A DNA stretch of 64,000 nucleotides, taken from assembly GCF_013116745.1 (NCBI RefSeq), contig NZ_JABFOE010000006.1, positions 1 to 64,000 on the forward strand, given 5' to 3'. A program made the translations under genes and the position numbers. The DNA is from Arthrobacter sp. 260. Lineage in GTDB: Bacteria > Actinomycetota > Actinomycetes > Actinomycetales > Micrococcaceae. The notes beneath the pieces were generated by a model, which saw only the letters and a list, made by a program, of their open reading frames with translations, had not been told where the DNA came from and ran no database searches. Below, piece after piece: positions 53,136-61,843 of the stretch. Each line of letters starts with the position of its first letter. The stretch's first letter is position 1.

Positions 53136-53786
53136 CTAGCTCCTGTCCGCCACGTACGCTTCGACGTCTTCGGCCGTGATACTGAGGGCATTCCCTGGCA
53201 GTGGAGCGAACTCACCGGCTTCTTTCGGGATGAGCCCGTCCTGCGGATTGAGAAGACTGAATGGTTCGCCGTCGAAGCTCTCCAGGAAGACCAGTGCGGC
53301 ATCGATATCCGATAGCGACTCCTGCTGCCCGGCCACGTAGGTTGCCCCGGCACTCACACCCCCCAGTTGCTGGATTTCAATGAGATCCCCCACCTGAGCT
53401 TCGCCCTTGACCACCGTTGCCACCTCTGCTGTGAAGACAGTGACAGTAATGGGCGGCGGGGTGGGCGCGTTCGGATCAGCCGGAGGCGCGCCATACTCGG
53501 GGTTTTGCATTGGATCAGTCGGGTCCTCGGGCTCGATCGGCTCCAGGACGTCGGCCCGGGACTCCCCGGTGAGGAGAACTTCGACGACCAGATCAGCGCT
53601 CTCCTCAAGTGATTCCAGGGACTCGTACGCCGGATAATCGGCAAGGTAAGTTGCCCCTGGCAGGTCGGTCGCAGAGGGCGCCACTTCCCGCTCGCCCGGG
53701 GTCGAAGCGCATCCGGTGAGGCACACGCTTGCCGATAGCATCCCGACCGCGGTCACCTGGAGCCGTGCGCGCAAACTCAGTGTCAT
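53136..53786 (-). CDS. Hypothetical secreted lipoprotein
   Basis: 216 residues. Signal peptide with lipobox CLTGC near residue 25. The mature part is acidic, with a Pro-rich insert (EPIEPEDPTDPMQNPEYG, PNAPTPPPI) and beta-strand pattern ITVTVFTAEVATVVKG then VGDLIEIQQLGG, resembling the small ligand-binding lipoproteins of Gram-positives. No function recognised. Short repeats of AACTGACCG flank the gene. Confidence 0.7.
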   Translation of the reverse strand: MTLSLRARLQVTAVGMLSASVCLTGCASTPGEREVAPSATDLPGATYLADYPAYESLESLEESADLVVEVLLTGESRADVLEPIEPEDPTDPMQNPEYGAPPADPNAPTPPPITVTVFTAEVATVVKGEAQVGDLIEIQQLGGVSAGATYVAGQQESLSDIDAALVFLESFDGEPFSLLNPQDGLIPKEAGEFAPLPGNALSITAEDVEAYVADRS

Positions 53787-53893
53787 GTGGACCGTCCCTC
53801 CTGGGGTTGCCGGGCCGCCTGAGAAACTCGACCGTTCCTGCCAAGAATAACCACGCGGTGGTCAGTTGTCCCCCGGGTCAGGCGTTAAAGACG

Positions 53894-53925
53894 ACTGACC
53901 GCCGGGGTCTCCCCCGACGGTCAGT
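53894..53925 (-). terminator. Hairpin after the catalase gene
   Basis: ACTGACCGCCGGGG / CCCCGACGGTCAGT forms a 14-bp stem with one G-T pair and a small loop, 17 bases past the catalase stop. The stem is built from two inverted copies of a motif repeated around the neighbouring lipoprotein gene. Confidence 0.65.
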
Positions 53926-53941
53926 TATGCCTCTTGCCTAT

Positions 53942-56155
53942 TTACTTTGCGGGTGTCGGAAACCGGTCCCAGACGCGGTGCTCGGCCAGCAACTCACCCA
54001 GGGTGGTGAGAACCGGAGTGGCGTCACCGGTCACCACGCCCGGCGCATCGATGCTGATGGCGCTGGCCTGCAGGACTGATGCCACGTCACCGACGCCGCC
54101 GATGGCCTTGCAGTGCCTGAACGCCTCGGAAAGAAGCAGGGCAACCCGTGGGTCAATAGTGACCCCCGGTGATCCTGCCTTCGCGTCACGGCTGTTCGCC
54201 GCATCGTCGCCCGGTGTTGCAGCACCGGCAAGGATCAGTGCGTCGAACTCGGTGGAACGGGCGGTGAGGTAGGTCCGCTGGACCACCATCTCGCCGTCGA
54301 GCTTTCCGCCGGTGGGAGCAATGAGAAGTGGAACCATCCCGGCGTCGTGAATGCCGCTGGTCAGCTTGGCAACGGCCGTGAGGTCGCTGCTGGCGTCGGC
54401 GATGATGCCGATGATCCGGCCCTCGATCGGCCAGGTGCCGCCGATCTGCGAGACGGTCGGGCTTGGCTCGTGGTCCTCGACCTGCACCGTTGGTGCTGGA
54501 GCTGTCAGACCAAGACCCAGGGCAACCTCGGCGGCAAGACGCTCGTCGATGTTGGCCAGGTGCTGGAGCTGACGTACCCGCAGTGTCTCTTCGTAGACCT
54601 TGCCAAGTTCGAAGGTGAACGAGGAGATGACGTGGTCCTGCTCCAGCGGGGTGAGGGACTTGAAGAACATCCGCACCTGGCTGAAGTGGTCCTCGAACGT
54701 GGCGGGGCTTTCCCTTACCTTGTGCGAAGCGGGCAGTTCCTCGGGCACCTCGATGTAGGCGCTCATGTCCTCGCCAGCGAGGAACGGGCAACCGCCGTCG
54801 AGCGAGTTGGGCCGGTACGGCGCCACTCCGCCGTGGACGGCAGTCTGGTGCATTCCGTCGCGCAGCATGTCGTTCACCGGTGCGTGGGGACGGTTGATCG
54901 GCAGCTGTGCGAAGTTCGGGCCTCCGAGACGGCTGATCTGGGTATCGATGTAGGAGAACAACCGGCCCTGCAACAGGGGGTCGTTCGTGACGTCGATGCC
55001 CGGCACCAGGTGCCCCGGGTGGAAGGCGATCTGCTCGGTCTCAGCGAAGTAGTTGGTCGGATTGGCGTTCAGGGTCATCGTGCCGATGATCTGGACGGGA
55101 GCCAACTCTTCTGGGACGAACTTGGTAGGGTCCAAAAGGTCAATGCCTTCGAACATTTCGTCGTCGGTATCCGGGAAGGTCTGGATGCCCAGGTCCCACT
55201 GTGGGAAGGCGCCGGCCTCAATCGAGTCGGCAAGGTCCCGGCGGTGGAAGTCGGGGTCCATGCCGTTGATGATCTGGGCTTCTTCCCAGACCAGCGAGTG
55301 CACTCCCTGCTTGGGCTTCCAGTGGATCTTCACGAGCGTGGTCTCCCCGGCCTCGTTCTGGAGCCGGAAGGTGTGGACGCCGAAGCCTTCCATGGTCCGG
55401 TACGACCGAGGGATGCCACGGTCGGACATGTTCCACATCGTGTGCGCCTGCGCTTCGCTATGCAGGGAGACGAAGTCCCAGAACGTGTCGTGCGCACTCT
55501 GCGCCTGTGGGATCTCGCGGTCCGGGTGCGGCTTTCCGGCGTGGACGACGTCGGGGAACTTGATGGCATCCTGGATGAAGAAAACCGGGATGTTGTTGCC
55601 AACCAGGTCGTAGGTGCCCTCATCCGTGTAGAACTTGGTGGCGAAGCCGCGGGTGTCACGTACCGCGTCAGCTGAGCCCCGCGAGCCCAGCACTGTGGAG
55701 AATCGCACGAAGACTGGGGTCTCGACGTCCTTGGCGAGGAAGCCAGCCTTCGTGACGCCTGCTGCGGCACCGTTGGCCACAAAGGTTCCATGAGCACCCG
55801 CGCCGCGGGCGTGGACTACACGCTCGGGGATGCGCTCGTGGTCGAAGTGGGTGATCTTTTCGCGCAGGTGATGGTCCTGGAGCAGTACCGGCCCACGAGG
55901 TCCCGCCTTGAGTGAGTGATCGGTGTCAGCGACCCGTGTGCCCTGGGCGGTGGTGAGGAAGCGCCCGCTCTGCGAGTTGACCGTCTTGGCGGCGCCGGTG
56001 GGAGTGCCGGTGGGCGACACCGTCTCGGGCGCGTCCTGATCTGGCTTGGGTGGCAGTGGCTCGCGAGGTTCCACCGGCTCCGTCAGGCTGGGTGGCTCCA
56101 CCGAGGGTGCACCGGGAATAGGCGGGTTGGTCTTGGGTGAATTCTCTTCAGTCAT
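53942..56155 (-). CDS. katE: Large-subunit catalase (HPII/KatE type) with C-terminal flavodoxin-like domain
   Basis: 737 residues, the size of clade 2 catalases. A Pro-rich leader (about 1-60) precedes the core: catalytic His in RVVHARGAGAHGTF, Asn in DLVGNNIPVFFIQDAIKFPD, and proximal heme Tyr in GRLFSYIDTQISRLGG. Residues about 590-737 form the DJ-1/PfpI-like domain typical of HPII (GRIIGIIADASSDLTAVAKL, FDALILAGAAT). It removes hydrogen peroxide in the cytoplasm. GGAG six bases before the ATG at 56155. Confidence 0.95.
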   Translation of the reverse strand: MTEENSPKTNPPIPGAPSVEPPSLTEPVEPREPLPPKPDQDAPETVSPTGTPTGAAKTVNSQSGRFLTTAQGTRVADTDHSLKAGPRGPVLLQDHHLREKITHFDHERIPERVVHARGAGAHGTFVANGAAAGVTKAGFLAKDVETPVFVRFSTVLGSRGSADAVRDTRGFATKFYTDEGTYDLVGNNIPVFFIQDAIKFPDVVHAGKPHPDREIPQAQSAHDTFWDFVSLHSEAQAHTMWNMSDRGIPRSYRTMEGFGVHTFRLQNEAGETTLVKIHWKPKQGVHSLVWEEAQIINGMDPDFHRRDLADSIEAGAFPQWDLGIQTFPDTDDEMFEGIDLLDPTKFVPEELAPVQIIGTMTLNANPTNYFAETEQIAFHPGHLVPGIDVTNDPLLQGRLFSYIDTQISRLGGPNFAQLPINRPHAPVNDMLRDGMHQTAVHGGVAPYRPNSLDGGCPFLAGEDMSAYIEVPEELPASHKVRESPATFEDHFSQVRMFFKSLTPLEQDHVISSFTFELGKVYEETLRVRQLQHLANIDERLAAEVALGLGLTAPAPTVQVEDHEPSPTVSQIGGTWPIEGRIIGIIADASSDLTAVAKLTSGIHDAGMVPLLIAPTGGKLDGEMVVQRTYLTARSTEFDALILAGAATPGDDAANSRDAKAGSPGVTIDPRVALLLSEAFRHCKAIGGVGDVASVLQASAISIDAPGVVTGDATPVLTTLGELLAEHRVWDRFPTPAK

Positions 56156-56251
56156 TGATCGCTCCAAACGCTCAGGCGGGGCAGTGTTCCTGCTCCACCT
56201 TCCCAGCCTACACTTAATACTAAGCAGGCTTTGTAGTTGGCGGCGAGATAG

Positions 56252-58300
56252 TCAGACCGGGGTGAAGGCCCCCGGGATGTCGGCGACTTTCCTGCGGATT
56301 TGATAGACCAGCCAGTCGACCAGCAGACGACCAGCCGCCGGATGATTCGCATCGGTGTCGTGCTGCTGGGCGTGCCAGCGCATCACATCGTCGTTGGCAG
56401 GACTGTCATCGAGGAGCCCGGTAAGAGGGCACTCTTCCAGCGGCCGCGGGTGCGGCGCCCCCAACCGCGCAAACTGCCAGTGATACGCCAACCCACCCAG
56501 ATAGGTGCGGGGGACAGCAGGATTGATGTCCAGCGTGAATCCTTTCGCCCACTGGACCGCCTCGACAGCAGGAAAAGGGCGGGTGATGTAATACCCCTGC
56601 CCCAGGGGTGAGCCGAGGACGACGGCGGCCTCAGCTATTCCCAGATCCTCCAGTCCTTCAATCGCCACGTCCATTCCGAAGTCCCGACCCATCTGGATGA
56701 GTGAGGCAATCATGCTCAGCGTTTCCACCGGTTTCCTGCGGATTTCGGACAACAGCTCACGGTCCAGCTTGATCGCGTTGAAGGGGAGGGCGGAGAGCCG
56801 TTTGAGGCTGCTATAACCGGCACCCAGGTCATCCATTGCCAGCCCGACGCCGAGCGCTACCAGTTGGTCCAGGGCATCCCGCTGCACCTCCCACTCGAGG
56901 GTCTGGGTTTCCAGCAGTTCAAGCCCCAACCGGTCCGCTGACACTCCATGGCGCTGCAGCGCACTCCGCACCAGCTCAAGGCACTCGGGATTCAGCAGGG
57001 TGCTCGGGGGAAGATTCACTGACACCTTGGCATTGAGCCCTTCCCGCTGCCAGGCAGCAACCCACCCGAGCGCCTGGTCGACCATCCGGGAGAACAGTTC
57101 GTCGAGCTCAACCTCGGTCAGGTAGGGCAGGAACTCCCCCGGAGCAATCAGCCGCCCATCGGGCATCCGGAGGCGTGCCAGCGTCTCGAACAGGTGAACC
57201 GTCCCATCCCTGAGATCGATCACTGGCTGCACGTGCGCTTCCAATCCGCCGCCACGCAGCTGCCTGCGATAGGTGTCGATGACATCCGCGTCGGGACGCG
57301 GCACCGCACCCCCTCCGCGCAGGTAGGTCAGGTTCGACCCTTCTCCGACAAGTGGATCAGCTGCCGCAAGCGTCCACCACCGGGCACGGTTGTTTTTCGT
57401 CTTCTTCGATTGGTACAGGGCATCGTCGGCCCGGCGCAGCAGCGATGCCATGTCGCAGCCCTCCCGAGGAAACAGTGCCAGCCCCATGCTCATGCCCACC
57501 TTGACGCTCCGGCCCGATGCGAGGAACGGTCGCTCCACTGAAGCGTGGAGCACGTCGAGAATGTCAGCGAGCACAGCCGCCGCGGACGCCCGGTCGATGT
57601 CCTGCACCACCAGGATGAACTCGTCCCCACCCATCCGGCCGAGAAAGTCGCCGTCGCGCAGGTTCGCCTGCATTCTGAGAGCCCATTCCTTGAGCAGCTG
57701 GTCACCGGCCTCGTGGCCGAACGCGTTATTGACCGAACGGAAGTCGTCAAGGTCGATCATGCCGACGGCAGCTGTGACGTCGGCGTGATTCCCGCCGGTG
57801 AAGATTTCCGACAGGCGCTCCGCGAGCGCTACCCGGTTGGGCAGCCCGGTGACTGGATCATGCAACGCCTGGAAGCGGAGCTGTTCGTGCAGGGCCATCC
57901 GGGTATTGATGTCGCGTTGGACACTGACGAAGTGCGTCACTTTCCCCGCGGCATTGCACAGGGGCGTAATGCTGAGATCGTTCCAGAAGGCCGATCCGTC
58001 CTTGCGATAGTTGAGGATCTCACCCCGGAAAGGCTCACCCGCAGCCAACGCGGCCCTCATGGCGCTCTTGGTCTCCGGGTCTGACCCCGGGCCCTGCAGC
58101 ATGCTGCAATTCCGGCCGATCACGTCCGCCGCACTATGCCCGGTAATCGCAGTGAACGAGTCTGAGATGTGGAGGATTCGCTGGTTCGCATCGGTGATGA
58201 GCGAGACTTCCGACATGGCAGCGTGCGCACGCGCGAAGAGCGACTCAGGCAACCCCTCCCCCTTGAACCGGGGTCCCCATTTCAGCGCCATATGGCTCAT
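56252..58300 (-). CDS. LOV-GGDEF-EAL protein (putative blue-light c-di-GMP enzyme)
   Basis: 682 residues. LOV/PAS domain (about 20-135): GRNCSMLQG with Cys65, then Asn97, Asn107 (FWNDLSITPL) and Gln128 (FVSVQRDI). GGDEF (about 145-315): ALHDPVTGLPNR and GRMGGDEFILVV, active-site motif intact. EAL (about 345-590): first motif altered to LFETLARL but Glu kept; NLPPST, LELLETQTLEW, MDDLGAGYSSLKRL, AIKLDREL, IEGLEDLG. A tail of about 90 residues follows with no recognised domain. Cytoplasmic, no membrane helix. ATG at 58300 or 58291 could start it; AAGGA is very close to the first. Confidence 0.9.
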   Translation of the reverse strand: MSHMALKWGPRFKGEGLPESLFARAHAAMSEVSLITDANQRILHISDSFTAITGHSAADVIGRNCSMLQGPGSDPETKSAMRAALAAGEPFRGEILNYRKDGSAFWNDLSITPLCNAAGKVTHFVSVQRDINTRMALHEQLRFQALHDPVTGLPNRVALAERLSEIFTGGNHADVTAAVGMIDLDDFRSVNNAFGHEAGDQLLKEWALRMQANLRDGDFLGRMGGDEFILVVQDIDRASAAAVLADILDVLHASVERPFLASGRSVKVGMSMGLALFPREGCDMASLLRRADDALYQSKKTKNNRARWWTLAAADPLVGEGSNLTYLRGGGAVPRPDADVIDTYRRQLRGGGLEAHVQPVIDLRDGTVHLFETLARLRMPDGRLIAPGEFLPYLTEVELDELFSRMVDQALGWVAAWQREGLNAKVSVNLPPSTLLNPECLELVRSALQRHGVSADRLGLELLETQTLEWEVQRDALDQLVALGVGLAMDDLGAGYSSLKRLSALPFNAIKLDRELLSEIRRKPVETLSMIASLIQMGRDFGMDVAIEGLEDLGIAEAAVVLGSPLGQGYYITRPFPAVEAVQWAKGFTLDINPAVPRTYLGGLAYHWQFARLGAPHPRPLEECPLTGLLDDSPANDDVMRWHAQQHDTDANHPAAGRLLVDWLVYQIRRKVADIPGAFTPV

Positions 58301-58732
58301 TTCCTTCAGTACTACCGCGCGCCGACATGACACGCCTGTGACCGTATGTCATTACTGCCGAAAAGGCGCAGCACGTCTCCCCAGACTGACTTCCTAACAC
58401 GAATGCTAGCCCTATTTATGGCCGGTACCTCACCCGCGGTCCAACCAGTCTTTAAAGCGGACGACGACGGGGCCGCCCGAGCCGCCTAGAACCCGGCCGG
58501 CAAGCTCTCATCGGAGCGGATGAGGGACGCCAGCTCGGGCGTCCCTCAGTCTGGTCGAGGGCACGACACAGAGCGTCATTATGGGCGGGCCGGGCGGCGC
58601 GACCAACGCCGCCCCAGGTGCCGGTCCTGATCAGATGAGGACGTTGGCCCGTGCTGGCAACCGGCGTAGGGTGTCATCACACCCACGCGTACCCCGGCCG
58701 GGTTGCCGGAATCTCACCTGGAAGGACCTCCC
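58301..58732. other. Gene-free 430-base region with two RNA-like hairpins
   Basis: No convincing gene. TGAGGGACGC / GCGTCCCTCA (58521-58548) is a perfect 10-bp hairpin with an 8-base loop. Further on, GGCAACC (58656-58662) pairs with GGTTGCC (58701-58707) around an inner hairpin GGGTGT-CATC-ACACCC (58669-58684), placed in the leader of the VPG-repeat gene. Confidence 0.55.
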
Positions 58733-58951
58733 ATGACCATCCCGCAGCCACCGGAGCCTGATCCGGATCCAACCTCCCCGTCGCCGGACCCGGACACCGC
58801 GCCGGAGCCATTCCCTCCGGGCGAGCCAGGCATCCCGGAGGTACCCGGCGTTCCCGGCGTTCCGGGCGTTCCCGGCGAGGACCCGCTGCCCGGGACCCTT
58901 CCTGAACAGCCCTATCCGGAACCCGGGCCGTCGGTCCCACCCTTTGGGTAA
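58733..58951 (+). CDS. Small Pro/Gly/Glu-rich protein with VPG repeats
   Basis: 72 residues, about one third proline, with no predicted helix or membrane segment. It begins MTIPQPPEPDPDPTSP and contains four VPG units in a row (residues 37-48). AAGGA six bases before the ATG is a good ribosome site. The stop overlaps the TTG start of the next gene, suggesting coupling. Function unknown; elastin-like or spacer-like composition. Confidence 0.6.
   Translation: MTIPQPPEPDPDPTSPSPDPDTAPEPFPPGEPGIPEVPGVPGVPGVPGEDPLPGTLPEQPYPEPGPSVPPFG
58841..58876 (+). repeat. Four tandem 9-bp units encoding VPG
   Basis: GTACCCGGC, GTTCCCGGC, GTTCCGGGC, GTTCCCGGC in direct succession, in frame inside the small Pro-rich gene. 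Unit number could change by slippage. Confidence 0.85.
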
Positions 58952-59822
58952 GACCACTCCCTCGGACAGCGCTCCGCTGGCCGAGGCCGCCGCGTACCTT
59001 TACGGACTGCCCCTGGAGGAATTCACCGCCGAACGCAACGCCCGAGCCAAGGACATTGCCGACAAGGAAATGGCCAGCCAGGTCAAAAAGCTACCCAAAC
59101 CGTCACTGGCGGGCTGGCTCATGAACATGTTGACCCTGCACCGCCGTCCCGCGGTGGACGAAGCCCTGGCATTGGGAGTTGAGTTGCGGGCTGCCCAGGA
59201 GAACCTCGATCAGGCCCGGATGAAGGACCTTGGCCAACAGCGGCAGCGGCTACTGGCTGGGCTGGGCAAGGACAGCTTGGCCCTCGCCAAGGAGCTGGGC
59301 CACGGTGTCAGCGCATCGGTTGCCGCCGAAATAGAACAGACGTTCCGCGCCGCGATGACCGACCCGGACGCGGCAGCTGCGGTGGCCACCGGCCGGTTGT
59401 TGCGCGCCCTCACTGCCAGCGGCTGGGATGCAGTCGATCTTGCTGGCGCAGTGGGTGGGCCCTTTGACCGGCCCACCAGCGGCCCTGCCTCCGGGTCGCA
59501 GAAGGCCGGGGACGACGGCGACGCAGAGGTCGAGGACGCCCGCAATGACCTGGAAGACGCCGAACGGACGCTGGCAGATGCCGACGACGACGCCGAGGAT
59601 GCGGGACGGCGCATCGCCAAGCTGCAGGACCGCCGTCAGGACCTCTCCTCCGAGATTGAGGAGTTGCAGCGCCGCCTGACCGAGCTGAGGAACGATCTGC
59701 GATCACTGGACGGGCAGATTGACGACGCCGAACGCGTCCAGTCGGGCGCCGTACGCGCCGCCCGCGACGCGCAGCGGGCCGTGGACAAGGCCAAACGCCA
59801 GCTGGAGCGACTCCTCGGCTGA
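58944..59822 (+). CDS. Coiled-coil hypothetical protein
   Basis: 292 residues. The N-terminal part (AAAYLYGLPLEEFTAERNAR, VKKLPKPSLAGWLMNML) resembles a conserved actinobacterial protein family without known function. The C-terminal about 110 residues are a charged coiled coil (DARNDLEDAERTLADADDDA through AVDKAKRQLERLLG). Starts with TTG overlapping the upstream stop. Possibly DNA- or nucleoid-associated by composition, but that is only a guess. Confidence 0.7.
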   Translation: MGKTTPSDSAPLAEAAAYLYGLPLEEFTAERNARAKDIADKEMASQVKKLPKPSLAGWLMNMLTLHRRPAVDEALALGVELRAAQENLDQARMKDLGQQRQRLLAGLGKDSLALAKELGHGVSASVAAEIEQTFRAAMTDPDAAAAVATGRLLRALTASGWDAVDLAGAVGGPFDRPTSGPASGSQKAGDDGDAEVEDARNDLEDAERTLADADDDAEDAGRRIAKLQDRRQDLSSEIEELQRRLTELRNDLRSLDGQIDDAERVQSGAVRAARDAQRAVDKAKRQLERLLG

Positions 59823-59927
59823 CGAAGGCAGGCTCTTGCGGAACCTCCCGGACCGGTCCAGACTACGACCAGCACCGCGTTGAACCCGTATTCAGTCCCC
59901 TCCACCCCGCACCCGAGGAGCCCCGAT

Positions 59928-60404
59928 ATGTCAGTGATGACCACCTGTCTCTGGTTCGACACCCAGGCCGAGGAGGCAGCGAAGTTCTATGTGTCGCTGA
60001 TTGGGAATTCTCGGATCACCAACATTTCCCGGTACGGCGACGGCGCCCCGGTCCCCGCCGACACGGTGATGACTGTGGATTTTCTTCTCGACGGCGTCCC
60101 CTACCAGGGCCTCAACGGTGGGCCGATGTTTCAGTTCACCGAAGCGGTGTCGCTGGTTGTCAGCACTCCTTCCCAGGAGGAAACCGACCGGCTCTGGACC
60201 GCGCTGACGGCTGATGGTGGAGAGGAGTCGATGTGCGGCTGGCTCAAGGACAGATACGGGCTGTCCTGGCAGATTGTCCCCGCACGCCTCGGCGAGCTAT
60301 TGGCTGGCCCCGACGCCGAGGGAGCCTCCCGCACCATGCAGGCCATGCTGACGATGCGCAAGATTGAGATCTCTGAGCTGGAGCGCGCCTACAACGGCGG
60401 ATAG
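59928..60404 (+). CDS. VOC family protein (PhnB-like, 3-dmu-9_3-mt domain)
   Basis: 158 residues. The family pattern is CLWFDTQAEEAAKFYVSLIG, MTVDFLLDGVPYQGLNGGP and the C-terminal GWLKDRYGLSWQIVP followed by AMLTMRKIEISELERAY. GAGGAG seven bases upstream supports ATG at 59928. Members belong to the glyoxalase/dioxygenase fold; most have no assigned substrate. Single gene. Confidence 0.82.
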   Translation: MSVMTTCLWFDTQAEEAAKFYVSLIGNSRITNISRYGDGAPVPADTVMTVDFLLDGVPYQGLNGGPMFQFTEAVSLVVSTPSQEETDRLWTALTADGGEESMCGWLKDRYGLSWQIVPARLGELLAGPDAEGASRTMQAMLTMRKIEISELERAYNGG

Positions 60405-60529
60405 ACGGGCTGGCCCGCTCCACCAACAGTTCCTCGTATCGCTTCCAATGCTTACCCTCCGGAAACCGCGCGTTAATCCGGCGGTGTCACCATGGGGTTT
60501 GACTGACCGGCCAATTCAACGAGGGATCA

Positions 60530-61213
60530 ATGACACGTATCGGCCTCATTAGGGTTCTCACCTCCTCTGATCCACGTCTACTGAACATCCATGGGCGAGC
60601 GGTCCGGGAGTCTTTCGGCGTCGACGTGCTGTCCCGCGCGGTGCAGGACCAGCCGGAAGGCGTGCACAATCGCCTGACCCACAACGCTGCCGCGCCTAAG
60701 GTCCTGGCCATTGCGGCGGAGCTGGCGCCCCTGGTGGACGGCATCATGATCAGCTGCTCCTCCGATCCAGGACTGGACGAGGTCCGCAGCCTTGTCGACC
60801 TGCCGGTGGTCGGCGCCGGTTCGGCGGGCGCAGCAGCTGCGCTGGCGCTGGGATCCCGCGTGGGAGTGCTGGCTCTGGGTGCCGCGCCGCCACGCGCGGT
60901 ATCGCAGATCCTGGGCAGCCAGCAGTACTCGGTCCGCTCCCCCGACGGCGTCCGGCATACCCAGGATCTGCTCACGCCGTCCGGCGTGTATGAAACCTAT
61001 CGTGCAGCGGAACGTCTGGTCGACGATGGCGCGGATGTGATTCTGCAGGCGTGCACCGGTCTGACCAGTATGGGAGTGACCCGCGAGCTGCGCCGCCGTT
61101 ACGGCCTACCAGTTGTTGACGCAGTGCTCGCCGCCGGGTCTGCCCTCACCCTTCAGCTGGCAGCCCTCGGTACCCGGCGCTCATCGGAGCAATTGGCCGG
61201 CGCAACCCGATAG
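60530..61213 (+). CDS. Asp/Glu/hydantoin racemase family protein
   Basis: 227 residues. Two catalytic Cys are in place: MISCSSDPGLDEV (about Cys75) and ILQACTGLTSMG (about Cys178), symmetrical as in Asp/Glu racemases and hydantoin racemase. The substrate could be an amino acid, hydantoin or maleate-like acid. GAGGGATCA precedes the ATG. No linked catabolic genes. Confidence 0.82.
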   Translation: MTRIGLIRVLTSSDPRLLNIHGRAVRESFGVDVLSRAVQDQPEGVHNRLTHNAAAPKVLAIAAELAPLVDGIMISCSSDPGLDEVRSLVDLPVVGAGSAGAAAALALGSRVGVLALGAAPPRAVSQILGSQQYSVRSPDGVRHTQDLLTPSGVYETYRAAERLVDDGADVILQACTGLTSMGVTRELRRRYGLPVVDAVLAAGSALTLQLAALGTRRSSEQLAGATR

Positions 61214-61269
61214 GGCAGCCCGACCTGCCGACCGCGTCCCGAACCGTCGTACTTCGCCGTGAGGGCAGG

Positions 61270-61530
61270 TTACTGGCCGCTGGGCCGGGTGCGGCGGCTG
61301 AGTTTGGTCAGTGAATCCCATCTCCGGGCGGCGAGCCGCTGCAGGTCGCTATTCGAACCAGTTGAGACAGGGTTCCGCGATCTGCGCCGATTCGGCCAGC
61401 TGACCCTCTTCCGGTCTGCTGACCGGGTTGCCCTAGGATCGTCAGCTGGCTGTGTCTCCTCTGGCTGTGTCACCGCATCGCTGCTGTCCGGCTGCGCTGG
61501 TGTGTCCTCGCTGACTTCATGATTGCTCAT
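61270..61530 (-). CDS. Small hypothetical protein, acidic head and basic tail
   Basis: 86 residues beginning MSNHEVSEDTPAQPDSSD with an Arg/Lys-rich second half (SWPNRRRSRNP, TKLSRRTRPSGQ). The ATG lies inside the last codons of the upstream small gene (14-base overlap), so coupled translation is likely. No family recognised; may be a disordered regulatory or nucleic-acid-binding protein. Confidence 0.45.
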   Translation of the reverse strand: MSNHEVSEDTPAQPDSSDAVTQPEETQPADDPRATRSADRKRVSWPNRRRSRNPVSTGSNSDLQRLAARRWDSLTKLSRRTRPSGQ

Positions 61531-61843
61531 CATCGTCCGCCCCCTCCACAACATCATGTGTCAGCCGCCCCTCGGCTGACCTGTGCTCTCCCCTGGACTG
61601 CAGCTCCTCAGTAAGGAGCCGGTAGTCCTCGTGTGCCCCGAATGTGGGAAATTCCTGGTCCAATTCGCTGAAGACTCGGTCACACAGAGTTGCAAGCTCA
61701 CTGACCGAAAGTTCTGAGAGGTCCTCCGGAAGCCCGGACTCCGGGGCCTCAGGATCGGACGGCTTCGAGGGGAAATCAGGTTCCCACTCGGCTGTGGCCA
61801 TCAGGCGTGAGCCCGCCTCAGCTGCCATCTCGTGCTGTTTCAT
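61517..61843 (-). CDS. Small acidic hypothetical protein
   Basis: 108 residues. A Pro/Glu-rich N-terminal half is followed by a probable helical segment DLSELSVSELATLCDRVFSE and FGAHEDYRLLTEELQSRGEH. GGAG seven bases ahead of the ATG at 61843. No known domain. First of a two-gene unit with the overlapping downstream gene. Confidence 0.55.
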   Translation of the reverse strand: MKQHEMAAEAGSRLMATAEWEPDFPSKPSDPEAPESGLPEDLSELSVSELATLCDRVFSELDQEFPTFGAHEDYRLLTEELQSRGEHRSAEGRLTHDVVEGADDDEQS

